From IMG/VR virus record IMGVR_UViG_3300020473_000013, positions 62,001 to 126,000 of that record: DNA of 64,000 bases. One strand, written 5' to 3'. The notes below the pieces were generated by a model, which saw only the letters and a program-made list of their open reading frames with translations, had not been told where the DNA came from and did not search any database. Below are positions 57,574 to 64,000 of the stretch, in pieces. The first letter of the stretch is position 1. Every line of letters starts with the position of its first letter. The translations under genes were made by a program, and so were the position numbers. The DNA is from a virus.

Positions 57574-58614
57574 CTAGTTGATATTGATTGCGTCGATGAG
57601 GTGCTGGCGGTCCTGCTCGTCCGAGGGAAAGTCCTTGGTATGTTTCTTCAACGCCTTTCGGAGTTTCTTCTCGTTAAAGCATACATCCAACATCGGGCAT
57701 TCCGTGTAATACGCAATCTCCTTCTCGTAGAAGGCCAGCGTCTTGCACGGCTTATACTTGATCGCCTCCGCAGGGTTCATCTTGGCGAAGCTGTTAACTC
57801 CTGCCTTGAACTTGAGGCGTTCGTTGGCGACCATCTCCTTACAACGGCGATCCCAGTTCTTGGTCCAAGTCTCCGCGTGTTCGTAGTAGTTGAACGGGTT
57901 ATCGCGGCTGAAATACAGGAGGCTAAATCCAGCAATCTCCATCTTGTACTTCTTCTTCAGGACCCAGCAGTAGGACGGCAACTGTTTGAGGTGAGACTTT
58001 TGCGGGAGCTTGTTGCTATCGATCTTGGTTTTGGTGCAGGTCTTGTAGTCCGCAACCCAGTACCGACCGTCAGGCAGCTCAATAATACAGTCGATATGGC
58101 CTTTGAGGCCTTTGTAGTTGATCTCCTTCTCCACATACTCCATAGCATTACCGCACTTGGGGCATGTGTTGTTCGTCGTATTCTTTCGGGTTAGCTTACC
58201 TTCCCGGACCAGTTCGCCATTCGCGTCGTACAAATCGAGAGCGCGTTGGCCCTTCCGACACGCACGGTCGAGGCACTTCCAGTCGCCGAAAATCTTACCA
58301 GAGAAGCCCATGTGATACTGAATGTTCTCGTGGGCTGTTGTGCCGACAGAGGTGAAATAGTCACCTGCCGCGGAACGCTCGTTCTCAAAATAGCCGAGCG
58401 ATGCTCCCCGTACCAGCTTCATGTAGACCAGAACGCTACACAACGGGAACGAGGAGGGCCTGTATTCGGGGCGGCGACCTTTCTGACTTTTGAACTTGTT
58501 TTCCATGGCCTGCTCGTAGAGCTTACCAGCGATGGAGGCCGCTTTCGATTTTCTAGGAGGAAAGCCACCCTTGCGGAAGGTCTGCTTCCGCGGTACGTTT
58601 CCGAAGCCTGCCAT
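57574..58614 (-). CDS. PD-(D/E)XK nuclease, Cas4/RecB-like with probable Fe-S cluster
   Basis: 346 residues from ATG 58614 (AAAGG upstream); an ATG ten codons earlier lies within the promoter motif and would be upstream of the transcript start. Nuclease motifs: H96 in GTTAHENIQYH, GHID at 172-175, and VADYKT with D189 and K191. C60 in SSFPLCS and the C-terminal TECPMLDVC resemble the Cys pattern of Cas4/AddB Fe-S nucleases; CPKC at 151-154 is an extra ribbon. Probably processes DNA ends in recombination or replication. Confidence 0.8.
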   Translation of the reverse strand: MAGFGNVPRKQTFRKGGFPPRKSKAASIAGKLYEQAMENKFKSQKGRRPEYRPSSFPLCSVLVYMKLVRGASLGYFENERSAAGDYFTSVGTTAHENIQYHMGFSGKIFGDWKCLDRACRKGQRALDLYDANGELVREGKLTRKNTTNNTCPKCGNAMEYVEKEINYKGLKGHIDCIIELPDGRYWVADYKTCTKTKIDSNKLPQKSHLKQLPSYCWVLKKKYKMEIAGFSLLYFSRDNPFNYYEHAETWTKNWDRRCKEMVANERLKFKAGVNSFAKMNPAEAIKYKPCKTLAFYEKEIAYYTECPMLDVCFNEKKLRKALKKHTKDFPSDEQDRQHLIDAININ

Positions 58615-58643
58615 AGGGTGCATCCTTTGTTCAGTATGTGGCA

Positions 58644-58651
58644 TATTTACA
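58644..58651 (-). promoter_or_regulatory. TGTAAATA motif, minus half of divergent promoter
   Basis: CGGTGTAAATATGCCAC on the minus strand, 30 nt before the nuclease ATG. Its mirror copy on the plus strand lies 20 nt away. Confidence 0.6.
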
Positions 58652-58671
58652 CCGACTTATATACGCGGCAG

Positions 58672-58679
58672 TGTAAATA
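58672..58679 (+). promoter_or_regulatory. TGTAAATA motif, plus half of divergent promoter
   Basis: GCAGTGTAAATATGCAC on the plus strand, 45 nt before the primase ATG. The core GTGTAAATATGC is identical to the minus-strand copy. Confidence 0.6.
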
Positions 58680-58723
58680 TGCACTAGACAACGTTGGTAA
58701 ATTACAACGCCATAGGACATTCC

Positions 58724-59707
58724 ATGAGCGACGCAAGGCAGATCATATTTGAGGAGATAACCTCCAAGATTCCAGGCAACAAAAAGTTGTCAGGCGACTC
58801 GTACATGATCCAGTGCCCGTACCATGATGACCGCAGCCCGTCCGGAGGTATCAACCTAGCGGTGGACTCTGGAGTACCGCTAGGTTTCTTTCACTGCTTC
58901 GGCTGCGGAGCCAAGGCGCACTGGAACTCGTTAGCTAAGAAGATGGACCTGCACCAGTTCAAAGACTGGGAGCTGGGTTTCTCTGGGAACGGGTCAAAAC
59001 GAGAAAACAAGAAACGGACGGTCGTCACATACGAATCGCGAAGCCAAGAGCTAAAGCGATCCCTCAATACGATGGAGACGATCCAGTGGCCGATCCACAT
59101 GTCGTGGCGCGGTTACCCGGGCAAGCTGCTTCGTAAGCTGGGAGGGCTGTTCTACAACGACCCTCTGACAGACGAGGTTATGCTGTTCTTCCCTGTATCG
59201 GTAAACGGAAGGTACAAAGGCGGGGTCCGTGCCTATTTAGAGAAGCAGGTGCACGGGGCCAGCTACCTAACGACGAAGGGCCAGTGGGTCAAGGACGTGG
59301 GCCTGCTAGGATATGAGTACGTAAAGAGGATCGTGCGCAAGAAGGGATATCGGTCTATAGTGCTAGTGGAAGGGCCGCGCGATATGCTACGCCTTGTGAA
59401 CAACAGCATTCCCTGCCTAGCGATCCTAGGTTCCGAGAACTTCACGGAGAAGAAGCTACTCCGTATTCTGGCGATGAGCACGAAACTGGAAACGATCTAT
59501 GTCATGCCGGATAACGACAAGGCCGGTACCCAGATGTTCAAGCGAATCAAGGCGGCGTGCGAAGGATACATACAGGTTAAGCACCTGCGTCTGCCTAAGG
59601 AGAAGGACGAGGAAGGCAAGCTAATCAAGATGGACCCGGACGACTGCCCTATCGAGATCATCCAGGAAGTTAAGGCAATGGTCGAGAAGGAGAGGAAGGG
59701 TAAGTGA
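58724..59707 (+). CDS. DnaG-type primase
   Basis: 327 residues from ATG 58724 (AGGA upstream). Zinc-binding domain: CPYHDD (31-36) and HCFGCGAK (57-64). TOPRIM catalytic core: IVLVEGPRDML with E216, then YVMPDNDKAG with D263 and D265. The protein is shorter than bacterial DnaG (about 580) and lacks the helicase-binding C-terminal domain. It primes lagging-strand synthesis with the DnaB-type helicase. It is the first plus-strand gene and ends at a strong terminator. Confidence 0.9.
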   Translation: MSDARQIIFEEITSKIPGNKKLSGDSYMIQCPYHDDRSPSGGINLAVDSGVPLGFFHCFGCGAKAHWNSLAKKMDLHQFKDWELGFSGNGSKRENKKRTVVTYESRSQELKRSLNTMETIQWPIHMSWRGYPGKLLRKLGGLFYNDPLTDEVMLFFPVSVNGRYKGGVRAYLEKQVHGASYLTTKGQWVKDVGLLGYEYVKRIVRKKGYRSIVLVEGPRDMLRLVNNSIPCLAILGSENFTEKKLLRILAMSTKLETIYVMPDNDKAGTQMFKRIKAACEGYIQVKHLRLPKEKDEEGKLIKMDPDDCPIEIIQEVKAMVEKERKGK

Positions 59708-59725
59708 AGAATGGAATAATTGAAG

Positions 59726-59750
59726 GGTCGTCTACAGGGCGACCTTTTTT
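59726..59750 (+). terminator. Intrinsic terminator after primase
   Basis: GGTCG/CGACC with a 9-nt loop followed by TTTTTT, 19 nt after the primase stop. Confidence 0.85.
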
Positions 59751-59820
59751 GTGTCTATGGACCACGAGTATAAAGCTAGAGTCGCACGGGATCGCCGAGT
59801 CGATGCGGAGCGGAGACATA

Positions 59821-59845
59821 AAAAAGGGTCAGCCGAAGCTGACCC
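59821..59845 (-). terminator. Intrinsic terminator of converging minus-strand operon
   Basis: Minus strand GGGTCAGC-TTCG-GCTGACCC (59826-59845) followed by TTTTT, 33 nt after the stop of the 200-residue gene. Confidence 0.9.
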
Positions 59846-59877
59846 ACAAGATACCGGCGGTGGCTGCCGGTGTTCGA

Positions 59878-60480
59878 TCATTCGTCTTCGAGTGCTTCCA
59901 TGGCCTCGGCGCACCACTCCTTGAGCTGGGCGCTGGAGGTGTTGTCGCGCAGGTAGTTGATGTCCTGCACGCTCATGGTGTCGAGCTTCGCTTCCAGCTC
60001 CACGATCAGATCGTCGGCGCTGTCGTCGGTGCGGAGCAGGATGTTCTGCACGAACTGGCTGACCTGCTGTTCAGCTTCAGGCGGAGCGGCGTTCACCTGC
60101 TCATCGACCGGCGCCTGGAAGTTGCCCAGGTCGTAGTCGTCGTTCAGCACGTCGAAGATGCGGTTGTGCTCCTTCTGGGCTCGCTCGTCCTGCAGGAACT
60201 CCTCAGCACTCTCGCTGCTGACGATGTGGACGAAACCACGAGCGACCAGACGACGGAAGTTCGGGTTGCGCAGAACGTCGGCCTTGGTGGCGAAGGTGGA
60301 CAGGTCCACAGGAATGAACGTCACAGGAACCTGCACGGACACCTTCTGCTGACCGGAATCGACGACCACGAAGTTGACGTTGCCACGCGGGTTGCTCTTG
60401 TTCAGGACGAACAGTTGGGAATCGTCCGCCTTCTCAGCCTGCGTAACAGTCAGGCGCTGGAGTTTCACTTTGATCGGCAT
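59878..60480 (-). CDS. Conserved phage protein of unknown function, 200 aa
   Basis: The N-terminus MPIKVKLQRLTV, then FVLNKSNPRGNVNFVVVD and VSVQVPVTFIPVDLSTFATK, is beta-rich and looks like a structural protein family seen in large phages; I cannot name it. The C-terminal half is acidic and helical (NNILL-type segment, then DDLIVELEAKLDTM). GGAGAGG precedes the ATG. Transcribed from a TGTAAAGA motif 73 nt upstream and ended by a strong terminator. Confidence 0.7.
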   Translation of the reverse strand: MPIKVKLQRLTVTQAEKADDSQLFVLNKSNPRGNVNFVVVDSGQQKVSVQVPVTFIPVDLSTFATKADVLRNPNFRRLVARGFVHIVSSESAEEFLQDERAQKEHNRIFDVLNDDYDLGNFQAPVDEQVNAAPPEAEQQVSQFVQNILLRTDDSADDLIVELEAKLDTMSVQDINYLRDNTSSAQLKEWCAEAMEALEDE

Positions 60481-60511
60481 TTTGCCTCTCCGTTTTGGTT
60501 AATGTGTCCTA

Positions 60512-61075
60512 CTACAGGACGCTATCGAATAGTGTATTACCTGAGCCAAGTATCTTTACAGCTTTGGTCAGGGCCGAGAAGTCCTTGGTCTTCAACCGAA
60601 GGGCGTCTTTGAGCTTGAACTTGCTGCCTGCTATAGGTTCGACAACCTTTTCGTCGAACAGCAAAGACAGCATCCAAGGCTCGAAGTCCAATCTCTCCAG
60701 CGACAGAGGTTCGGAGTTCAGGACGTCATCCACAATCTTGGACTTACCTTCAACATAGTCGAGGCCGGCATCAGGACTGTAACGCTCGCGCAGGACCTGA
60801 ATGACATGGTGAAGCATGATCAATGCCTTGACCTGATCCACTGACTTCTTCCTGACGCGAGACACGTCCTTTACCGATAGCTCCTGCCCGGAGAACTTGT
60901 AGCGCAACAACTCAGCATCGGAGAACGGCTTGTCCTCAGCGGAGAACCGAATGTCCATACCAAGGCAGCGGTTGCGCGTTACCGGTGAATGGAACTTGCA
61001 AGTCTCGACGCAACACTGCGTCCGAAACCTGTAGGATTCCACCAACGGACATTGCTTCACTTCATCTGAGGACAC
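60512..61075 (-). CDS. Cys-rich N-terminal protein, 187 aa
   Basis: Not recognised. GTG start behind CGGAGG. Residues 8-37 hold C9, C21, C22, C26 and C37 (CCVETCKFHSPVTRNRC), a likely metal site or Fe-S cluster. The rest is helical (VRKKSVDQVKALIMLHHVIQ). Promoter motif TGTAAATA lies 38 nt upstream. The 276-residue protein at 16353 has a similar N-terminal Cys cluster. Confidence 0.7.
   Translation of the reverse strand: MSSDEVKQCPLVESYRFRTQCCVETCKFHSPVTRNRCLGMDIRFSAEDKPFSDAELLRYKFSGQELSVKDVSRVRKKSVDQVKALIMLHHVIQVLRERYSPDAGLDYVEGKSKIVDDVLNSEPLSLERLDFEPWMLSLLFDEKVVEPIAGSKFKLKDALRLKTKDFSALTKAVKILGSGNTLFDSVL
60553..60560 (-). promoter_or_regulatory. TGTAAAGA promoter motif
   Basis: Minus strand AAGCTGTAAAGATACTTGG near the 3' end of the Cys-rich gene, 73 nt before the ATG at 60480. 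Confidence 0.4.
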
Positions 61076-61112
61076 GTAAAAACCTCCGTTCCTGTTTCAG
61101 GATTCTGGAGTG

Positions 61113-61120
61113 TATTTACA
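61113..61120 (-). promoter_or_regulatory. TGTAAATA promoter motif
   Basis: Minus strand AGACTGTAAATACACTCC overlapping the stop of the RuvC-like gene, 38 nt before the GTG at 61075. Confidence 0.5.
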
Positions 61121-61694
61121 GTCTTGGTCGGGATTCGATATGGTTCAGGAACGCTTCAAGGCGTCCGCCGGACAGGCACTCGAACGGATCGTACTCCAGC
61201 TCCTTGCAAGCATGGTAGATGCCCATAAGGGAGCAGTCGAGTTCGTGTACAGTAAGACGTTCGGCCTTAGGCGTAGGCTTGGTCAGCTCCTTCAGGTCTT
61301 CGTACAACTCCTTGAGTGCGTTGGAGTTCTCAAACTTCCTGTTGAAGCTATTTTTCCAAGTTGATGCCGTGTAGATCGTGAGCTGCGGATAGGTTACAGC
61401 CAGGGCACCGAGCATCATATTTATTGCTTCGATTGTCGTGCCCTTGAGACCTCTGGATTGAAAACGTTCCGCCACGACGAGATCGAACGGACCGTACAGG
61501 TGCTCCAGATGGCGAATCTCCGAAATATACGCGCGGGACTCAGGAACTAGATCAGCGGGCACCTTGATCGTGTTCTCCACGAGGCGGGTTCCCACCACCC
61601 TTACCTTCAGCTTTTCGCCTGAAGGTGCGATCTTCAATATGGACGCGGCGTAGTTCGTGGTGCCGGGGTCCATTGAAAGTACAGTGATGGCCAT
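61116..61694 (-). CDS. RuvC-like Holliday junction resolvase
   Basis: 192 residues from ATG 61694 (GGAGG upstream). The RNase H-fold acidic residues are visible: D9 in VLSMDPGTTNYA, E76 in LVVAERFQSRG, and H150/D153 in HELDCSLMGIYHA. The spacing matches RuvC (D, E, then HxxD). It should resolve branched DNA before packaging. Encoded divergently from the plus-strand genes starting at 61779. Confidence 0.8.
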   Translation of the reverse strand: MAITVLSMDPGTTNYAASILKIAPSGEKLKVRVVGTRLVENTIKVPADLVPESRAYISEIRHLEHLYGPFDLVVAERFQSRGLKGTTIEAINMMLGALAVTYPQLTIYTASTWKNSFNRKFENSNALKELYEDLKELTKPTPKAERLTVHELDCSLMGIYHACKELEYDPFECLSGGRLEAFLNHIESRPRL

Positions 61695-61732
61695 AAGGCC
61701 TCCGAGATACAATGTGCGATACGGCAAATTAC

Positions 61733-61749
61733 TATCGAGATGGTCGATA
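61733..61749. promoter_or_regulatory. Inverted repeat in divergent intergenic region
   Basis: TATCGA-gatgg-TCGATA lies between the RuvC-like gene (minus) and the 157-residue gene (plus). It could be an operator for a dimeric regulator or part of the plus-strand promoter, as GATAAT follows it. No TGTAAATA motif is seen here. Confidence 0.4.
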
Positions 61750-61778
61750 ATTTACCTCAACCAGTCTAGGAGGCCAAA

Positions 61779-62252
61779 ATGCTCGAAATTCATGTAAGCG
61801 TAGCCAGTTCGACCCTCACCAACTTGCTCGGCCCGACGCCGACCGTGTTCGTAGAGGATACCGATATTCCCATCAAGCTCGAAAAGCTGAGGAGTAAAGG
61901 ATGGGTCATTATGGTGTGCCAGCGTCCTATCACAGGAACAGACGGGAACGTCGCGATCGGAAACAATGCGCATGGCAGACATTGGGCGGCCATGAACCCA
62001 ATGGACGAGTTCTTCGAGGAGAACCTACGAAGCAACGAAAAGCTGGATGCTCGCGTCGCTGTGGTTCTGACGGGTGAACAGTTAGTGCGGATGGCTCTGA
62101 TCGGAAATAGATATGCTGACAAATACAGGGAAATGGAGCTCGATAACGCACTCAAGCTCCTGAAGCCAAAGATCGACAAGCTGGAAGGGAAGAAATATAG
62201 CGAGGTGATGGAGCTCCTGAAACAAGCGGAGGCCGGCTATGGCAAGGGTTAA
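61779..62252 (+). CDS. Hypothetical protein, 157 aa
   Basis: Not recognised. The N-terminus is beta-rich (LEIHVSVASSTLTNLLGPTP), the middle has TGTDGNVAIGNNAHGRHWAA, and the C-terminus is a long helical segment (YREMELDNALKLLKPKIDKL). AGGAGG precedes the ATG. It overlaps the next gene by 14 nt. Confidence 0.75.
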   Translation: MLEIHVSVASSTLTNLLGPTPTVFVEDTDIPIKLEKLRSKGWVIMVCQRPITGTDGNVAIGNNAHGRHWAAMNPMDEFFEENLRSNEKLDARVAVVLTGEQLVRMALIGNRYADKYREMELDNALKLLKPKIDKLEGKKYSEVMELLKQAEAGYGKG

Positions 62253-63393
62253 GCGCGGTACGGGAACAATCAAACGGAAGAACGCCCGTAACTATACACA
62301 CAAGCAGGCTCAAGCCCGATTGCAGGAAACTGTCGAACCGTTCAACCAGCAGGTGCTCAACTCCCTGTACGTGGACAGCGTTGAGGTGGACTACTATCAG
62401 GCGCAAGCGCGTATAGGTAAGACGTGCACCTGCGAGAAGGTGGAGGTTCGTCCTGAACACAACTCTATCACAGGCCATGAGAACGATTACCATGTTGAAC
62501 CTGTGGTGCCGACTGTTGACGAAGACAGCAGCTCGGAACTGGGAGTCCGCCTGCAAGACGACAACCTGTTCGGCGATAGCCCTGCGGAAAAGCTGTACGG
62601 CGAAAACGTCATGGACGTCAGTGGGTATGACGACATGGCGGATGACGACATTCCTGAGGAGCTGTATCGGGACGTTACCGCTAAGGAAGGAGACGTTGCT
62701 TTCACCGAGACCACCATGTTTGGCTCTAATGCCAACTGCGGTATCTGCTACAAGACGGGCTTCCAGCCGGGATACAAGGCGTACGGCAAACAGCGCCATG
62801 TGTTGACGACGTGGGACATCGAGCGGATCAGCGGGTACACGGTGGTAACGACGAACGCTCCAAACTCCATGCGGCGCCAAGGTCCTATCGAGCCCTACAA
62901 CTTCGTCGAGTTCGCGATCAACGTTCCCAAATACTTCCAGTCGGTGACGTACAGCCTGCGAAACAATACGCAGGTCCTGACGGGCGAGAAATTCATGATA
63001 GACTGGGAACCCGCATCACTGCGCAAACTCAAGGAGTACGCAGGGAAGACAGCCGTTCTTCAGGTTCAGGCGAAGGAGTTCACGCATCTGGTGCTGGAGT
63101 TCGATCTTGGCATGGACAAGGTACGCGCCAACCTAGGACCTGAGAGCCGTGCGCTGGATTACAGCAAGATGGACGCGCTGTCCAACTTCCCAATCGTGCT
63201 TCCGCCAAATATACATGAGGTTAGCACAGGAGACATCGTTGTGGTGCGCGACCGGCGCCTCGTCCTGAAAGTCATGGACATGGAGAGGAAGATCACCGCA
63301 GACAAGAGGCAACTCGAATGGATGGTTCAGACGAGGCTCGTCCAGAGAACGGAACCGTTAAGAGAAATAGCGAAAGGCCTGAAACTCCTCTAG
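62239..63393 (+). CDS. Hypothetical protein, probably structural, 384 aa
   Basis: Not recognised. A basic N-terminus (RVKRGTGTIKRKNARNYTHK), CTCEK near residue 62, a helical acidic stretch, then NCGICYKTGFQPGYKAYGKQ (about 170-190) and a beta-rich C-terminal half (YNFVEFAINVPKYFQSVTYS, VLQVQAKEFTHLVLEFDLG). The four Cys may bind a metal. Sits in a plus-strand operon with the next, incomplete gene. Baseplate or head role is possible but unproven. Confidence 0.7.
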   Translation: MARVKRGTGTIKRKNARNYTHKQAQARLQETVEPFNQQVLNSLYVDSVEVDYYQAQARIGKTCTCEKVEVRPEHNSITGHENDYHVEPVVPTVDEDSSSELGVRLQDDNLFGDSPAEKLYGENVMDVSGYDDMADDDIPEELYRDVTAKEGDVAFTETTMFGSNANCGICYKTGFQPGYKAYGKQRHVLTTWDIERISGYTVVTTNAPNSMRRQGPIEPYNFVEFAINVPKYFQSVTYSLRNNTQVLTGEKFMIDWEPASLRKLKEYAGKTAVLQVQAKEFTHLVLEFDLGMDKVRANLGPESRALDYSKMDALSNFPIVLPPNIHEVSTGDIVVVRDRRLVLKVMDMERKITADKRQLEWMVQTRLVQRTEPLREIAKGLKLL

Positions 63394-63397
63394 CCTA

Positions 63398-63422
63398 ACG
63401 CTTCGACGTAACGACGAAGCGT
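63398..63422 (+). other. Hairpin after the 384-residue gene
   Basis: ACGCTTCG/CGAAGCGT, 8 bp with a 9-nt loop, 5 nt after the stop. No T-run follows, so it may stabilise the transcript rather than end it. Confidence 0.45.
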
Positions 63423-63537
63423 AGCAGGCCGCCTACGCCTTAATTAAGCGGAATGGAGAGTGGGAACGAATCAAAGGGCTGCACGTCCATCACGATAACG
63501 CCGTGAAAACGGTATACGGAAACGAGAGGGTAACCTA

Positions 63538-64000
63538 ATGGATCGTAATCAAGCAATAGCAGGTAACATGATCGCGCTGGCGCGCCGCAAGAAAAAGAAG
63601 GGAAGCTCCCGCTCCCAGATGCTGCGCATGGTAATGCCGATGCTGAGCAGGGAACACGGAGAGAAGCTGGCGGCGGCTATCAAGGACAAGAACGTCACAA
63701 AGCTGCGCCATGTGTGGGACCAGATCAAGAATGATCTGTCTGACAAGCTGGCTGCCGAAGCGAGCGCTATCAACAAGGAAGCCTCGTTCGAGGAAGCGAT
63801 AACTAAAATCTTCGACGACTTGTTCGCGGACCTTGAGACCGCTCAGGCCTCCAACCGTGACCTGTCCAGCCTGTTCGTGGGAAGCTCCGTGATTCCCCGT
63901 CGTAGTCGGGAGCTGGTGGCCAACGGCCGGATCGAGCTTACAGACTACAAAGGCGACACGTTGAATGTTCGCCTGGCCTCGATCAAGGTGAAACAATCCG
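63538..64000 (+). CDS. Hypothetical protein, partial (runs off window)
   Basis: An open frame from ATG 63538, behind AGAGGG at 7 nt, continues without a stop to the window end (154 codons). It begins MDRNQAIAGNMIALARRKK, is helical (KLRHVWDQIKNDLSDKLAAE, FEEAITKIFDDLFADLE) and then has beta strands (RIELTDYKGDTLNVRLASI). No family recognised. Confidence 0.75.
   Translation, partial: MDRNQAIAGNMIALARRKKKKGSSRSQMLRMVMPMLSREHGEKLAAAIKDKNVTKLRHVWDQIKNDLSDKLAAEASAINKEASFEEAITKIFDDLFADLETAQASNRDLSSLFVGSSVIPRRSRELVANGRIELTDYKGDTLNVRLASIKVKQS

Noticed and set aside
59704-60612. Plus-strand 302-codon frame after the primase
   Set aside because: It crosses the primase terminator, runs antisense to the well-supported 200-residue gene and has no ribosome site of its own.

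Overview
This window is part of the genome of a large tailed bacteriophage, most likely a jumbo-class contractile-tail phage of a Gram-negative host. It carries a large terminase, a portal, a baseplate-spike OB-fold protein and tail-fibre-like proteins. It also has a nearly self-sufficient replication set: DnaB-type helicase, TOPRIM primase, RecA/UvsX-type recombinase, gp32-like ssDNA-binding protein, two-subunit type II topoisomerase, RuvC-like resolvase, PD-(D/E)XK nuclease and an HU-like protein. Genes are densely packed, often with ATGA overlaps and Shine-Dalgarno sites embedded in the preceding gene. No tRNA, CRISPR array or insertion sequence was seen. The host is not identifiable from sequence alone; a Tat-type signal peptide and a SleB-type hydrolase fit a proteobacterium but do not prove it.

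Layout. 0-14.7 kb (minus strand): cell-wall hydrolase, SprT-like protease, fibre/Ig-like structural genes, spike, portal, KTSC-domain protein, terminase and helicase. 14.7-24.5 kb: a sigma-like protein, an HNH nuclease and many accessory genes, including an MgtC-family membrane protein, a Tat-exported protein and an MBD4-like DNA glycosylase. 24.6-31.7 kb: RecA, ssDNA-binding protein with Lys/Asp block tail, a second and clearer sigma-like factor, a coiled-coil protein and a SWIM-like protein. 31.7-35.2 kb: NADAR protein, small Zn-ribbon and coiled-coil genes, a methyltransferase-like protein. 35.4-43.3 kb: an unusual cluster of highly basic (H1-like, HU-like) and highly acidic (poly-Asp/Glu) proteins, some sharing the same C-terminal tip. 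43.5-49.7 kb: small unknown genes, several behind a repeated promoter/leader element. 49.7-55.1 kb: topoisomerase genes with a homing-type endonuclease and a duplicated gyrB 5' fragment. 55.1-58.6 kb: small genes, a staphylococcal-nuclease-like protein and a Cas4/RecB-like nuclease. At 58.65 kb the strand switches at a divergent promoter; primase (plus) converges on a minus-strand gene at 59.8 kb between two back-to-back terminators; after 61.78 kb genes run on the plus strand to the window end.

Regulation visible in the DNA. There are two promoter classes. One is an extended -10 (TGnTATAAT) followed, usually 41-42 nt later, by a conserved GTGGTNACGG box, found eight times, mostly before small accessory genes. 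The other is a T4-late-like TGTAAATA/TGTAAAGA motif before the portal, HU-like, ssDNA-binding, topoisomerase, primase and other genes, found back-to-back on both strands at 58.65 kb. The two sigma-like proteins are candidates for reading the second class. A 186-nt leader at 35.2-35.4 kb can form mutually exclusive hairpins. Intrinsic terminators lie after several operons.
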